The notes below the pieces were generated by a model, which did not search any database, was not told the DNA's origin, and worked only from the letters and a program-made list of their open reading frames with translations. A DNA stretch of 64,000 nt from Lysinibacillus sp. BPa_S21 (GTDB lineage Bacteria; Bacillota; Bacilli; Bacillales_A; Planococcaceae), in NCBI RefSeq assembly GCF_023337795.1, contig NZ_JALIRS010000005.1, positions 248,001 through 312,000 on the forward strand, in the 5' to 3' direction. A program made the position numbers and the translations under genes. This document shows, piece after piece, positions 34,196 to 43,613 of this stretch. Position 1 is the first letter of the stretch; the number at the start of each line of letters is the position of its first letter.

Positions 34196-34294
34196 TCATG
34201 GCAAGGCCAATAGACCAAGAGTTCGAAACATGAATGCCGCAATTTGTTCACGGGTTAAGTTTTCTCTTGGCCTAAAATGGCCGTTTTCATCCAC
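34196..34294 (-). pseudogene. C-terminal scrap of an SLH-domain gene
   Basis: Starting at the last base of the chemoreceptor stop and in another frame, the minus strand reads [17 protein letters not shown] and IAAFMFRTLGLLALP, then stops at 34196-34198. This is the conserved end of an S-layer homology domain, like GNFRPNESLTRAQFTALV in the SLH protein at 46958. No start or ribosome binding site is present. It is probably left by a deletion or recombination between the two receptor genes. Confidence 0.7.
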
Positions 34295-35994
34295 TAGTCT
34301 TCGTAATGAAATTTCTTTAATAAGCCCTGAAGCTCGTCTGACTGCTGAGCCATTTCCTTCGCTGAAGAAGCCATATGCTCTATCAATGCTAATTGCTCCT
34401 CAGCAGTGACTGTTACATGCTCTGAACTTTCCGTTGCACTATTAGCAATACGCGCCATTTCCTCTGTGGAAGCAGTTACTTCTTGTATGCCTGCTGACAT
34501 TTGCTCAGTCGACGCTGAAATGTCTTGAAGCTGCGCACTTACGCCTTCTATCGATGACATAATCTTTTGGAATGCCTCTTTTGTTACATCAACAACTTCC
34601 ATACCTGCAGCAGTTTCCTTCGTATTACTTGAAATAGCTGTAATCACATTGGTAGTGTCGTGTTGAATCGAAAGTATAAGGGCCGCAATTTGGTCAGCGG
34701 ATTGCTTCGATTGTTCTGCTAATTTTCGTACCTCGTCTGCTACTACAGCAAAGCCTTTTCCTTGTTCCCCTGCACGTGCTGCTTCAATCGCAGCATTTAA
34801 TGCAAGTAAGTTCGTTTGATCAGCAATGCCCGTTATCACATCAACAATATTGCCTATTTGTTGTGATTGTTCACCTAATATCCGTACCTGTTTCTCTACA
34901 TGATCAGATGAATTATTAATAATTGTCATTTGCGACATAACACGATTCAAGGAATCATTTCCATGTGCTACCTCATGTCCCATTTCATTCGCAGCAAATG
35001 ACACGATGGAAGAAGTTTCGGCCACTTGCTGAATACCAATCGCCATTTCCTGCATAGCCGTTAAGCTCGCCGCTGTTGTATGTAATGTCGTTCTAGAGCC
35101 TTGTGCTAAATCTTGTAGAGTAGAGGCTAACGCTCTCGTCATTTCTGCAGATTGATCTGATTGAGACGTTAAAGTATCGGAGGATACATCAACCTGATGA
35201 GAGGTTTGGGCAATCTGTTGCATTAAAATCTTTAAACTCACCAGCATTTTATTGAAGGATTGTGCGAGCTCACCAGCTTCATCCTTCGAATTAATTTGTA
35301 GCTGTTTTGTTAGATCCCCCTCCCCTTCTGCAATATCTCGCAGTTGACGGTTCATTTCCTGAAGTGGTCTTACAATTGCTCTTGTGAAAAGCAGACTACC
35401 CAAAACAGCAATGGCGGCTCCGATAAACATAACCATAAACAGCTCGCCGATAAATCCAAAAATAGTTTGTTGAACCTTATCGATTGTTTCACCTACAAAC
35501 CACATCCCGATAATGTCTCCATTTGCATCTTTTATGGGTGTGTAAAGTGTTAAATACTTTGTCCCAACAACATCGGCTTCACCAATAAATGTGTTGCCTT
35601 TCTTCATTACCTCTTCAATAACTTTAGGATCTGCGTCCTTGCCAACTAAGCGATCTCCATTGTACTGTAAATTAGTAATTAGCCCTTTTGTTCCTTGAAA
35701 AATTGTTACACCGCCTTCGATGCTCTCTCCTACCTCATCAACAAAGTCCATTTGGTCAACTATTTTCGCTTTACCTTTATAAAGTTCTCCATCTTTTATT
35801 GTCCAGTCTCCCTTAAACCGTTCTTCAAGCAGCTTATAACCGACCTTTGAAATATGTATGATACTTTGCTCGAAATCACTGCGCATCATATCCTTCACTT
35901 TCACATAGGAAGTTACGCCAATCATAATGCTTAAACCTATAATGATTACCACTAAAAACAAATTAAATTTTGTACTAATTTTAAATGTACGCAA
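34294..35994 (-). CDS. Methyl-accepting chemotaxis protein with sCache_3-type sensor
   Basis: A 566-residue chemoreceptor: TM1 (about 9-30), an extracellular single Cache domain of the Cache_3/Cache_2 type (about 35-185, with [15 protein letters not shown] and GMWFVGE), TM2, HAMP and the signalling rod with [20 protein letters not shown]. Such Cache domains often bind organic acids. A longer frame starts at 36057, but GAGGGGG lies 7 nt before a TTG at 35994 and gives the normal short basic N-terminus ([11 protein letters not shown]), so TTG is chosen. The gene stop overlaps the SLH scrap at 34196-34294. Confidence 0.9.
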   Translation of the reverse strand: MRTFKISTKFNLFLVVIIIGLSIMIGVTSYVKVKDMMRSDFEQSIIHISKVGYKLLEERFKGDWTIKDGELYKGKAKIVDQMDFVDEVGESIEGGVTIFQGTKGLITNLQYNGDRLVGKDADPKVIEEVMKKGNTFIGEADVVGTKYLTLYTPIKDANGDIIGMWFVGETIDKVQQTIFGFIGELFMVMFIGAAIAVLGSLLFTRAIVRPLQEMNRQLRDIAEGEGDLTKQLQINSKDEAGELAQSFNKMLVSLKILMQQIAQTSHQVDVSSDTLTSQSDQSAEMTRALASTLQDLAQGSRTTLHTTAASLTAMQEMAIGIQQVAETSSIVSFAANEMGHEVAHGNDSLNRVMSQMTIINNSSDHVEKQVRILGEQSQQIGNIVDVITGIADQTNLLALNAAIEAARAGEQGKGFAVVADEVRKLAEQSKQSADQIAALILSIQHDTTNVITAISSNTKETAAGMEVVDVTKEAFQKIMSSIEGVSAQLQDISASTEQMSAGIQEVTASTEEMARIANSATESSEHVTVTAEEQLALIEHMASSAKEMAQQSDELQGLLKKFHYED

Positions 35995-36172
35995 ACTCTC
36001 TCTCCCCCTCTTTATCACATTTCCGGACCCAACGTTCCTCTTTTTCTTCTTCATCATTTCGACCCTATTTTTAGGTCATACCAAATAACAGTTGTCTTAT
36101 TTTCCAGAAAACAAAGAAATACTACTAGCTCCTTCTATCCCGATGATGTATAAGACGAATAAGAAAAATGAA

Positions 36173-36215
36173 CTGCACCCAAATCGTTAGATTCAATCTA
36201 ACAATGGAGGTGCAG
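36173..36215 (-). terminator. Terminator-like hairpin downstream of the gp25-like gene
   Basis: CTGCACC...GTTAGAT pairs with ATCTAAC...GGTGCAG across a 3-nt loop, with a few mismatches in the middle. No strong U-run follows in either direction. Confidence 0.5.
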
Positions 36216-36287
36216 CTATTCTAAATAACACAAATGATCACAAAATAATCTACTAGCTTGATGCAAAGAATTCGAGATCGTTTAGGG

Positions 36288-36590
36288 TCATTCATTGACA
36301 ATTACTTTGACTACAGGTTCTAATTTCCCTACATACAAATCTCCAAGATAATCTACATCTACCACAACAGCTCGTGGCTCGAAGCGTTGGATGCTTTCAA
36401 TAAGGCGTGCGGTATTTCGTCTTTTGACAAGCTGAAAGGGTGCTATTGTTTCAGGTCGAAAACCAAATTCTCTATAGATAGGGCAAGATATAACGAAAGT
36501 AGATACTATGAGCGCTACATTTTGTAATATTTCATCAACGCCTGTTGTACAGAGAGTACTATTGCTTTTGGCAGTTACTTGATGCGTCAT
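36288..36590 (-). CDS. Orphan gp25/gpW-like baseplate protein
   Basis: A 100-residue protein resembling the gp25/IraD-like family of contractile-tail baseplates: GVDEILQNVALIVSTF, then PIYREFGFRPE, and a C-terminal AVVVDVDYLGDLYVGKLEPV. In phages and contractile injection systems gp25 is part of the inner baseplate or sheath-starting ring. No other tail gene is nearby. The stop overlaps (ATGA) a 12-codon frame at 36253-36291, as if the next tail gene once followed and was deleted. The ATG at 36590 follows AAAGGTTGATAGG; an upstream extension has no site. Likely a prophage relic. Confidence 0.65.
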   Translation of the reverse strand: MTHQVTAKSNSTLCTTGVDEILQNVALIVSTFVISCPIYREFGFRPETIAPFQLVKRRNTARLIESIQRFEPRAVVVDVDYLGDLYVGKLEPVVKVIVNE

Positions 36591-36930
36591 CCTATCAACC
36601 TTTCTTCTACAATAAATAGTCATTGAGTTCGAACACAATTGATCGTATGTTCATCATCTTCAAACCATCCCCAAAAGGACTTCTCAGCCTTAACTTGATG
36701 TAAAAAGGATTCTTATTTTCCGTCCAACTTCGATAATTTCTCGAACAAAACATTTTTGTAATTTCTGAAATTTCCGTCTATTTTCATGATTTTTTGTCTA
36801 AATAATAAGTATAAATTTATGTTAATGAATAAAAGCCAAATACGCTTTTTATAAATACTTGAATAACCCAAAGTCAACAGAACCGATGACATCACAAACA
36901 AACTATATTGCGTTTGCCTTTCAATACTTG

Positions 36931-37125
36931 TTATTCTTGAGAATTCTCAAAATCCTTATCGATCAATGGCTTTCCATCCTTGTCTACTAATAGAGTTAAT
37001 CCCCCTGCATAACCACTGTACACAAATAAGTATTGTACGCCTGTTTCAGGATCTGTAATAATTTTTGTTCCTTCCAAAGCCCCGTTTAAAGCACCTTTAA
37101 AATGTCTAAACAACGATTTGTTCAC
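36931..37125 (-). CDS. DUF6440-family protein
   Basis: A 64-residue protein with the DUF6440 pattern: a short helix (FRHFKGALNGAL), TKIITDPETGVQYLFVYSGY and AGGLTLLVDKDGKPLI. It is common in Firmicutes, often near phage or secretion genes, with unknown function. AAGGAGG lies 8 nt before a GTG at 37125, which sets the start and excludes the upstream 23 codons. Monocistronic. Confidence 0.78.
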   Translation of the reverse strand: MNKSLFRHFKGALNGALEGTKIITDPETGVQYLFVYSGYAGGLTLLVDKDGKPLIDKDFENSQE

Positions 37126-37565
37126 GATAAAAACCTCCTTCTTAATATCCACAATCACACTATTGTTGTAATTTAATGTCAACCACCTCAACATTAAGCT
37201 GAATTCAATTTATGCAAAATCGATGTATTTTTGGTACTACAAGTTTTATGTACCCTAAATGTAGCTATTTTGCATAAAAAGGCGAGTTCGAACTTTTCAG
37301 TACCTTCTTTCCCTGTATCATTGCCGTTAACAGGGACCCAAGGATCAAATCTTTTCACTCTACTTATCGCATAAAAATATATTGATAACTCAAATTGAGT
37401 AAAACTAAAAATATGAAGATTACTATTTTTTTCATGTAAATCTCTCTCTCAAAAATAGATTTCAAACTTCTTTTTTTGGATGGTATATTACTTACAAGCG
37501 CCTTTAATTGGAGTAAAATAGAAATAGGAATAATATGCACATTAAACAAATGTGTAAACTCGGTT

Positions 37566-38522
37566 TTATTGATTTATTTTGACAACTTTATCAATAAATA
37601 TATCGATCAAGTAAGGATCAAATTGAATGCCTTTCTGGCTCTTTAAATAGGCTGTTGCCTTCTCTTGCGGCCAAGCTTCTTTATAAGGTCTTTTACTAGT
37701 TAAAGCATCATATACGTCTACAATGGCTATAACCCTAGCTTCTAGTGGTATTTGTGCTCCCTTTAGTCCTAGTGGGTAACCTGTACCATCCCATTTTTCA
37801 TGGTGAAACTTAATAATATTACTTGCTATATCCAGATCATCTACAAGTCTAATATTCATCCCATTTGAAATATCCAGCAATACATCAACCCCAATAAGAG
37901 GATGCATCTCCATTATTTTTCTCTCATAAAATGTAAGCGGCCCTGGTTTATACAATATCGATTCTGGAATACCTGATTTTCCAATATCATGTAGTATACT
38001 ACAGTCAATAATTTTACTAATATATCCCACAGATAGATTGTACTTTTTCTCTTCTTTAAGAACTAACAAGAATCTTTCTGTTAGACTTTGTACTTCTTTA
38101 AGATGTTCTGCAATTCCTCTATCACGTATTTCACTCGATAAAGCTATTACTTTGTACAACTCCTTTAGGTTATCTTGGTCTAAAGCTGGTTGTTCTTCGC
38201 TTCGCATCACTACGATATAATACACCTCTTCATTTATTTTTATGGGTGTAATTGTAACACTGTAATATTTACGTTCTGTTGATTTATATAAATTTGGAAT
38301 GATCCCTGACCATGGTTCGCCATTACTTAATGATCTGTTCCTATTAATAGGGACTATATTCGAATTTAAATACTCTGCATACAAACCAATTAATGACTCT
38401 CTTTTACTACCTGTAATTTCTTCATACTTCGTATTCACATCTATGATTAAACGATTTTCATCAACAATTGCTACAGCATCACCTAATTTCAAATAATATG
38501 TTAACTCTTCTGGAATCTGCAT
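37566..38522 (-). CDS. PAS-HD-GYP protein (putative cyclic-di-GMP phosphodiesterase)
   Basis: A 318-residue cytoplasmic protein: a PAS domain (about 8-105) and an HD-GYP domain (about 120-318). His140, the HD pair 178-179 (LHDIGK), His207, the HH of HHEKWDGTGYP (240-250) and Asp269 (VDVYDALTSKRPYK) are all present, so it should be an active phosphodiesterase for cyclic-di-GMP or a related nucleotide. AAAGGTG lies 6 nt before the ATG at 38522; a GTG three codons upstream overlaps that site. It starts 22 bases after the haem-sensor chemoreceptor HemAT, so the two are probably one transcript linking oxygen sensing with motility and second messenger. Confidence 0.9.
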   Translation of the reverse strand: MQIPEELTYYLKLGDAVAIVDENRLIIDVNTKYEEITGSKRESLIGLYAEYLNSNIVPINRNRSLSNGEPWSGIIPNLYKSTERKYYSVTITPIKINEEVYYIVVMRSEEQPALDQDNLKELYKVIALSSEIRDRGIAEHLKEVQSLTERFLLVLKEEKKYNLSVGYISKIIDCSILHDIGKSGIPESILYKPGPLTFYERKIMEMHPLIGVDVLLDISNGMNIRLVDDLDIASNIIKFHHEKWDGTGYPLGLKGAQIPLEARVIAIVDVYDALTSKRPYKEAWPQEKATAYLKSQKGIQFDPYLIDIFIDKVVKINQ

Positions 38523-38544
38523 TTTTAACACCTTTCATTTTTCT

Positions 38545-39834
38545 TTAGTTTAGATCATGAGCAAAATTTGCCAGTTGATCAGCAGATAATGCAACTTCTT
38601 CAAAAGCTTTTCTTAGTTCATTGACAATACGTACGAAGGCAGTAAGTTCATGTTGATTTTGCGTATTATTTTCTTGAGTCTCTCCCATCGTATTCAAAAT
38701 AAGTTCAAAATCTCGATCTGTTTCTTCCATTAAATGATTTCCATATTGAATAGAAGTTTTAATGTCTTTAAGAGAATCTGTAAGCCTCTCAACATTCGCT
38801 ACGGTTGTTAAAATTAGTTGAGCAATATCTGTGGCTGAATTCTTCGTGACCTCTGATAGTTTTTTTACTTCATTGGCAACTACAGCAAAACCTTTTCCAT
38901 GGCCTCCAGCTCTGGCTGCTTCAATTGAAGCATTCAACGATAATAAGCTCGTTTGCTCTGTTATTTTCGTGACGATATCGATAATGCTTTGCATCCTATT
39001 TGTGATTGTTGATAACTTTAGTACATCACTAGAAATAACATTGATTTCCTTATATATTTTTGCGATATTATTATTTTGTTTTTTTATTTGAGTTTTCCCA
39101 TTTTCAGCTTTTTCTTTTGCATGAGCTGACAAGCTAGTTCTGGTATTAACCGTTTCTAATATTTCCTCGCAATATGCATGTAATTGTTGGTAAGCTGCAT
39201 TCGTTTGCTCTGAAATGGCCACAAGATTTCCAGATGCGTTGATCATTTGTGCTCTTGTTATTTCTTTTTGTTTTTCCGATTGCTCTTTCATTTTCTCTGT
39301 TTCTTGATCATATGATTCAAGGACAACTTGCTGTTCTAAATTAAATAATTTTGAAAGTGCTAGAACATAAGAAGCATAATGTCTGTCATCAAATTCTCTT
39401 TCGACAATTTTTACAATGGAAGAAAATAAATCTTGAAAAGCACTCAAATACCATTTTGTTTGCAATCCTACTTCCATATGAATTCGCGCAATTTTCTTTC
39501 TTTTCAAAAAATAATGATCATCAATGACGCCACAAAACATCTCTAGAATATGTGCTTTCAATGTTATTTTTAGCGCCTCAACTGAACTATTATGATGGAC
39601 TAGTCTTAGCAGTGATTCCTCATTTTCAAGATTCTTGTAAAAACGATTCACAATATCATCTATATTCTCTTCAATAATTGGTTGTAATCTATTAATAACT
39701 TGTAAATCCTCAATAGAGAAATCAATCATTTTCATTTGATTCTGTATGTCGCTCCCACTGCTAACATTCAGTTGTATGTTAGGATTTGGGGTAGCAAAAT
39801 TTCTGATCTCCGCATCCCTTTTAATCCAAAAAAT
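38545..39834 (-). CDS. hemAT: HemAT-like globin-coupled aerotaxis transducer, ATT start
   Basis: A 429-residue soluble chemoreceptor: a globin-coupled sensor (about 34-200) with proximal haem His119 ([14 protein letters not shown]) and Tyr66 (FYKNL), then a signalling domain with [21 protein letters not shown]. subtilis HemAT has His123 and Tyr70 and 432 residues. The first ATG (39735) has no ribosome binding site. Upstream, in frame and without a stop, codons for [12 protein letters not shown] and IQLNVSS resemble the HemAT N-terminus. No ATG, GTG or TTG occurs there, but an ATT at 39834 lies 7 nt after GAAGGGGG. An ATT start is therefore proposed. Its product senses O2 and signals to CheA. 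Confidence 0.88.
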   Translation of the reverse strand: MFWIKRDAEIRNFATPNPNIQLNVSSGSDIQNQMKMIDFSIEDLQVINRLQPIIEENIDDIVNRFYKNLENEESLLRLVHHNSSVEALKITLKAHILEMFCGVIDDHYFLKRKKIARIHMEVGLQTKWYLSAFQDLFSSIVKIVEREFDDRHYASYVLALSKLFNLEQQVVLESYDQETEKMKEQSEKQKEITRAQMINASGNLVAISEQTNAAYQQLHAYCEEILETVNTRTSLSAHAKEKAENGKTQIKKQNNNIAKIYKEINVISSDVLKLSTITNRMQSIIDIVTKITEQTSLLSLNASIEAARAGGHGKGFAVVANEVKKLSEVTKNSATDIAQLILTTVANVERLTDSLKDIKTSIQYGNHLMEETDRDFELILNTMGETQENNTQNQHELTAFVRIVNELRKAFEEVALSADQLANFAHDLN

Positions 39835-39883
39835 AAAAATTCCCCCTTCATATTTATCTTTTTAATTAAAATCAATGCTATGC

Positions 39884-41380
39884 CTATGATTGACTTAATA
39901 AAGTTTTTAAAAGTAATTGTTCTGGTTTTTGTTCCTTCGTAAAATAAATTTCTTGAAGCCTTTTGCTCAATCTATCAAAATCTTCTCTAGTAGGTATATC
40001 CCCCCATACAAATATATCCTTTTTTTCTTTAGTAATTCTTAAGTATAGACGATCAGTAATGATCAACTCTGCCTCTTCATCTTTTGTACAGCTTTCAACA
40101 TGTAAAAAAGCACGTTTTATCTGATCAAATAAATTGGGACCATCTTTTATGACAGAGTATATTTTTATTTTTATTGTGTTTCTTTTCATGACATCAATTG
40201 ATTGTTTTAATAATCTATGATATCTCCCAATCAGAAGTTCTCTATGTTTAAATACTTCATAATAAGTTTCATTCTCTAAGAGATAATCATAAAATTGATT
40301 CATAATTTCTATTTGAATAGTACCTTGATTATCAAATCTCTTTTTATAAAGGTCCTCTTTAAATAAAAAAGGAGGTCCATCAAAATGCAAACTAAAATAA
40401 TGAAGATTTAACAAGTTAGCAAACAGAACGCCATATTCTTCAAGATCTAATGTAATAGAGAAGAACTCTCTGAATTTTTCCATCCAATATAATGTAGCTT
40501 GCGTAAACAACTCTTGATTATGATACTGAGCAAAATTTATCATTAAACTAATAGAATTTTCTCCTTTCTCATAACGGTATTGAGAATTTAGAAAGGCAAA
40601 TGAAAACTGTATTTCTTTCTCTATTTCTTGATCAGTGAGGGTTGTATATTTTTGAAATAAAGGACTAATTTCTTGTGAAAACTCCTCAAAATGATAATGA
40701 TACTTTGTATAATTTGTATACTCAGGGTCGTCTTCAATGATGAAGCCCATATTTGCTCGTGTTAGACAAGTAGCTAACCAAAATAATGCATATTCTGGAA
40801 TATCTCGATTAGTTCCTTTCATCATTTCTAGAACTTCTTCTCTAGAAATGAACGTAAAAGGCCATAGCTCTCCCCAACATGAATTCCAATAGAATAAAAA
40901 GTAAAAGTAACGAATTTGTTTTTCCGATCCTTCAATTGTGATTAAGTCCTGCGTTGAAATATACTTCAATTGATAACGTTTTAACAATGGTTTGATTTTA
41001 AGAATATTACGATAAACCGAGGACCGACTTGTGAAATTTTCCAAAAAAAACTTTTCCAAATTGTTAAATTTATTATAAAAAATTTTGTCAAATATTTTAT
41101 AAGCTAAAGAATTGTGTAAATAATATCTTTCTACTGTTTTAATTGAAAAAAAATCTTTAGTAAAAAGTTTAAATTGCTTATGTTTAATTTCCTTTAAAGA
41201 AGTAAATTCTTCAAATATTCGTAAGTCATCTGAGAGTTCTGATAAAATCTTCAAAATCGTCCTTTCAGATAAATCCATTTTTTGAGCTAACTCATGACTG
41301 GAAACGAATCGTTTTTCATTATTGATATAATTTAATACTTGCACCTTTTGTAAGGTCAAACGATCTAGAAAAGTATACAT
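39884..41380 (-). CDS. Mga/AtxA-like virulence-type transcriptional regulator
   Basis: A 498-residue regulator with two N-terminal helix-turn-helix segments (VSSHELAQKMDLSERTILK at about 26-45 and a second near 80-110), helical PRD-like middle regions (about 165-380) and an EIIB-like C-terminal part (IKIKIYSVIKDGPNLFDQIK). This is the layout of Mga, AtxA and MgaSpn regulators, whose PRD histidines can be phosphorylated by the PTS. AAGGTGGGAAA precedes the ATG. It lies 49 bases upstream of hemAT on the same strand and may be in the same transcript. Targets unknown. Confidence 0.8.
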   Translation of the reverse strand: MYTFLDRLTLQKVQVLNYINNEKRFVSSHELAQKMDLSERTILKILSELSDDLRIFEEFTSLKEIKHKQFKLFTKDFFSIKTVERYYLHNSLAYKIFDKIFYNKFNNLEKFFLENFTSRSSVYRNILKIKPLLKRYQLKYISTQDLITIEGSEKQIRYFYFLFYWNSCWGELWPFTFISREEVLEMMKGTNRDIPEYALFWLATCLTRANMGFIIEDDPEYTNYTKYHYHFEEFSQEISPLFQKYTTLTDQEIEKEIQFSFAFLNSQYRYEKGENSISLMINFAQYHNQELFTQATLYWMEKFREFFSITLDLEEYGVLFANLLNLHYFSLHFDGPPFLFKEDLYKKRFDNQGTIQIEIMNQFYDYLLENETYYEVFKHRELLIGRYHRLLKQSIDVMKRNTIKIKIYSVIKDGPNLFDQIKRAFLHVESCTKDEEAELIITDRLYLRITKEKKDIFVWGDIPTREDFDRLSKRLQEIYFTKEQKPEQLLLKTLLSQS

Positions 41381-41600
41381 TTTCCCACCTTCCTTACTTA
41401 CTAAAAAATTCTGACATCTAAAAAGTTAAAGAATTCCTATTTTGAATATTATGCCTTTCCCCCCGCTTTTTTAATCTTTTATAGGAGAGAATATAGCTTG
41501 GTAATAGTTACCTAAGCCCTTACACCTCTTATGACTATTTTATCACCCGTGTATCAATTTCTTAATTCAGATTCTGTTTCATTCTCAACATAATTTGAAA

Positions 41601-41732
41601 CTAAAATTTGTAAAGTTTTTTAACAACTAAACTTTCTAGGTTTACATACAACTCTTCCTTACCAGAATTTTCAGAAAAACCCAATATTTCAGCAATATAT
41701 AGTTTGAGCGGGCATAAAGTATCAAAGCTTAT
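41601..41732 (-). pseudogene. C-terminal fragment of an unidentified gene
   Basis: The minus strand reads FDTLCPLKLYIAEILGFSEN, then SGKEELYVNLESLVVKKLYKF and a stop at 41601-41603. The frame is open over 43 codons and the composition is protein-like, but there is no start codon with a ribosome binding site. It is the only coding-like stretch in the gap 41381-42013. Confidence 0.4.
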
Positions 41733-41858
41733 TTTTTAAATAAACGTAGGAAAAACAATTAATTGCGGAGTAAATCATTTATTTTTCATTTAGAATTCTC
41801 TTTCTAATCAACTTTTGCTGAATTTTTCGCGTTTTTCGAATCAACTTTTTCGTTACGT

Positions 41859-41900
41859 AAATCGTCACACCTCTACTAATTCTTAGTGGTGAGACGATTT
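41859..41900. terminator. Hairpin in the gap 41381-42013
   Basis: AATCGTC...CACCTCTACTAA pairs with TTAGTGGTGAGACGATT. It is AT-flanked on both sides and could end transcripts from either direction, though no intact gene ends here now. Confidence 0.5.
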
Positions 41901-41962
41901 TAAACAAACTTTATGATAAACCATTAAACTTTGAACAAGAATGAGGTACATGTTCTTAGAAT

Positions 41963-42004
41963 TAAAAAAACACCAATCCATGTCTAAAAGACAATGAATC
42001 GGTG
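41963..42004 (-). terminator. Terminator of the DJ-1/PfpI gene
   Basis: On the minus strand CACCGATTCATTGTCT pairs imperfectly with AGACATGGATTGGTG and is followed by TTTTTTT. It lies 10 bases after the stop at 42014. Confidence 0.7.
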
Positions 42005-42013
42005 CTTTAGGTT

Positions 42014-42712
42014 TTATTTTATTAATTTAAGTATATTTTTTGAGTTTTTAAGCATTCCTAGCAATCCGAGTTCTTTTTTTGCGCCTTTTGATAATTTCTT
42101 CTCTGCTATGTTTCGGACCTTTTCTTCTGCATTTGAAAAATTACCAGCATTAAATATTGGTTGTGGATCATATTCAATAGCAAGCTGAATTGCTTTGGTT
42201 TGATCTTCACCAACTAGTTTATTAGATAATTGTAAAGCCATATCAATACCAGCAGATACCCCTGATGAAGTTATATATTTTCCTTGTTCTATTACTCTTT
42301 CTTTTGTTGCAATTGCGCCAAAGTTACTAAGCAAATTGATCGCTTTCCAATGCGATGTTGCTTTTAACCCATTGAGTAAATCTGCCGAAGCCAATAATAA
42401 AGAGCCTGTACATACAGAAGTTGTCCATTTTGTAGTTTTATCTACTTCCCTTATCCAATTTAATACGTTTTCATTTTTCATTTCTTGCATAAACCCTATA
42501 GTTGAACCTGGTATTATTAAAATATCTGCCTCTTTACTATCATCGATACTGTGTTTCACACGAATATCTATAAAGCCTGAATCAGCTTTGATTTCTCCTA
42601 TTTTCTCTGCGACAAATAATACCTCAGTATCGTCCATATGCCTTAAAACTTCATAAGGACCAATCGCATCCAGCATAGTTACGCCATTATATAAAAAAAT
42701 GATTACCTTCAT
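42014..42712 (-). CDS. DJ-1/PfpI-family protein, isonitrile hydratase-like
   Basis: A 232-residue protein of the DJ-1/PfpI (ThiJ) superfamily. The nucleophile elbow cysteine is Cys101 (VCTGSLLLA), with the LDAIGPYEVL and ATSHW motifs typical of the isonitrile hydratase (InhA) branch. Members hydrate isonitriles or act as glyoxalases; the branch assignment is fair, the substrate unproved. GGAGGAGGGGGAG stands right before the ATG at 42712, so a longer upstream frame is rejected. Monocistronic with its own terminator. Confidence 0.88.
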   Translation of the reverse strand: MKVIIFLYNGVTMLDAIGPYEVLRHMDDTEVLFVAEKIGEIKADSGFIDIRVKHSIDDSKEADILIIPGSTIGFMQEMKNENVLNWIREVDKTTKWTTSVCTGSLLLASADLLNGLKATSHWKAINLLSNFGAIATKERVIEQGKYITSSGVSAGIDMALQLSNKLVGEDQTKAIQLAIEYDPQPIFNAGNFSNAEEKVRNIAEKKLSKGAKKELGLLGMLKNSKNILKLIK

Positions 42713-42836
42713 ACTCCCCCTCCTCCTATTCCATATTACCACAAATAACCAATATTCTTATTTTAAACTAAACTGCCCAGTCAGTTGAATAGCGGCAATC
42801 GTTTCGAAAATAGACTTTAAAGGGTTTATTGTTGGA

Positions 42837-42977
42837 TCATTTATTGTAAAACAGGGGGCAAACCTTTATTCTTCCTCTACTCAAGCTAGAATTAGCGTAA
42901 TCCGTTTTTTCAACATTAGCCTGCAAAGTGTAGGTTCCTAGTATTGGACCTAACTTGGTAGATGATCCTGGTTTAAC
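42837..42977 (-). pseudogene. In-frame coding remnant behind the anti-sigma gene
   Basis: Directly after the anti-sigma stop and in the same frame, 46 codons stay open: VKPGSSTKLGPILGTYTLQA, then NVEKTDYANSSLSRGRIKV, to a TGA at 42837-42839. The PGSSTKL...GTYTL part resembles PGSSVKLKKL...KYFFEF near the end of the anti-sigma protein itself. It is probably the tail of a related second copy, joined by deletion. Confidence 0.45.
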
Positions 42978-43589
42978 TTAAGTTGCATTTATTAAATAAT
43001 GGCCATTTTTAGTTTTGAATTCAAAAAAATATTTCTCATTATTTTTTAACTTTTTCAATTTCACGCTCGAACCAGGTGGTATTTTCATTTCTTCTATTAC
43101 AATTTTACCCTCTTTATCTTTTACTCTTAGTAATATGTCATTTTCATTATTTGCGGTATTAGTAATTTCCTTTTTCCAAAAAACGCTATCGTATATCAGG
43201 TATTTTTGACCTTCAAAGTACAAGCTTTCCCATTCTTCCTTATTGTCCTCAGAATCTACATTTATATTAGCACTTACCATCGGAAAAAAGATTTGATTCA
43301 CTGCCCCTACATCTTGAATGACGAGGGCACCTATAACCGTTAAAATAAAGGTCAAAACAGTGGCTGTTACGACTTGAATGCGACGCTTTTTATTCACTTT
43401 TTTAAAGGGTGCGATTGCATTTCTAACTTGCTCTGGTATTGGTTCAACAAGATCAGTTTGCATCATTGTTAAATGGGTCTTACATTCCTTGCAATTGCGT
43501 AAATGATCTTCAACAATTTCGACAGTATCCTCACTACAAATTCCATCAACATATGATGGCAATAAATCTTTAATAACATTACATTTCAT
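42978..43589 (-). CDS. Anti-sigma factor with zinc-finger (zf-HC2) domain
   Basis: A 203-residue membrane-bound anti-sigma factor. The N-terminal zinc-binding domain has Cys3 and HLRNCKEC (His-x3-Cys-x2-Cys) near 29-36, one membrane helix spans about 76-96, and an extracellular sensor part of about 100 residues follows. AAGGTGG lies 5 nt before the ATG at 43589. It follows an ECF sigma gene on the same strand, the usual arrangement in which it holds the sigma factor until an envelope signal. Between the two lies a decayed copy of its own N-terminus (43614-43730). Confidence 0.85.
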   Translation of the reverse strand: MKCNVIKDLLPSYVDGICSEDTVEIVEDHLRNCKECKTHLTMMQTDLVEPIPEQVRNAIAPFKKVNKKRRIQVVTATVLTFILTVIGALVIQDVGAVNQIFFPMVSANINVDSEDNKEEWESLYFEGQKYLIYDSVFWKKEITNTANNENDILLRVKDKEGKIVIEEMKIPPGSSVKLKKLKNNEKYFFEFKTKNGHYLINAT

Positions 43590-43613
43590 AATGACCACCT
43601 TGTATCCTTTCTG

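Noticed and set aside
36713-36901. 62-codon minus-strand frame
   Set aside because: No ribosome binding site, very AT-rich and low complexity. Its last 24 codons look slightly protein-like but cannot be supported.
37364-37549. 61-codon frame, or a 23-residue peptide starting MKKIVIF
   Set aside because: Only the short hydrophobic peptide has a plausible start. It is too short and featureless to call, though a membrane peptide is conceivable.
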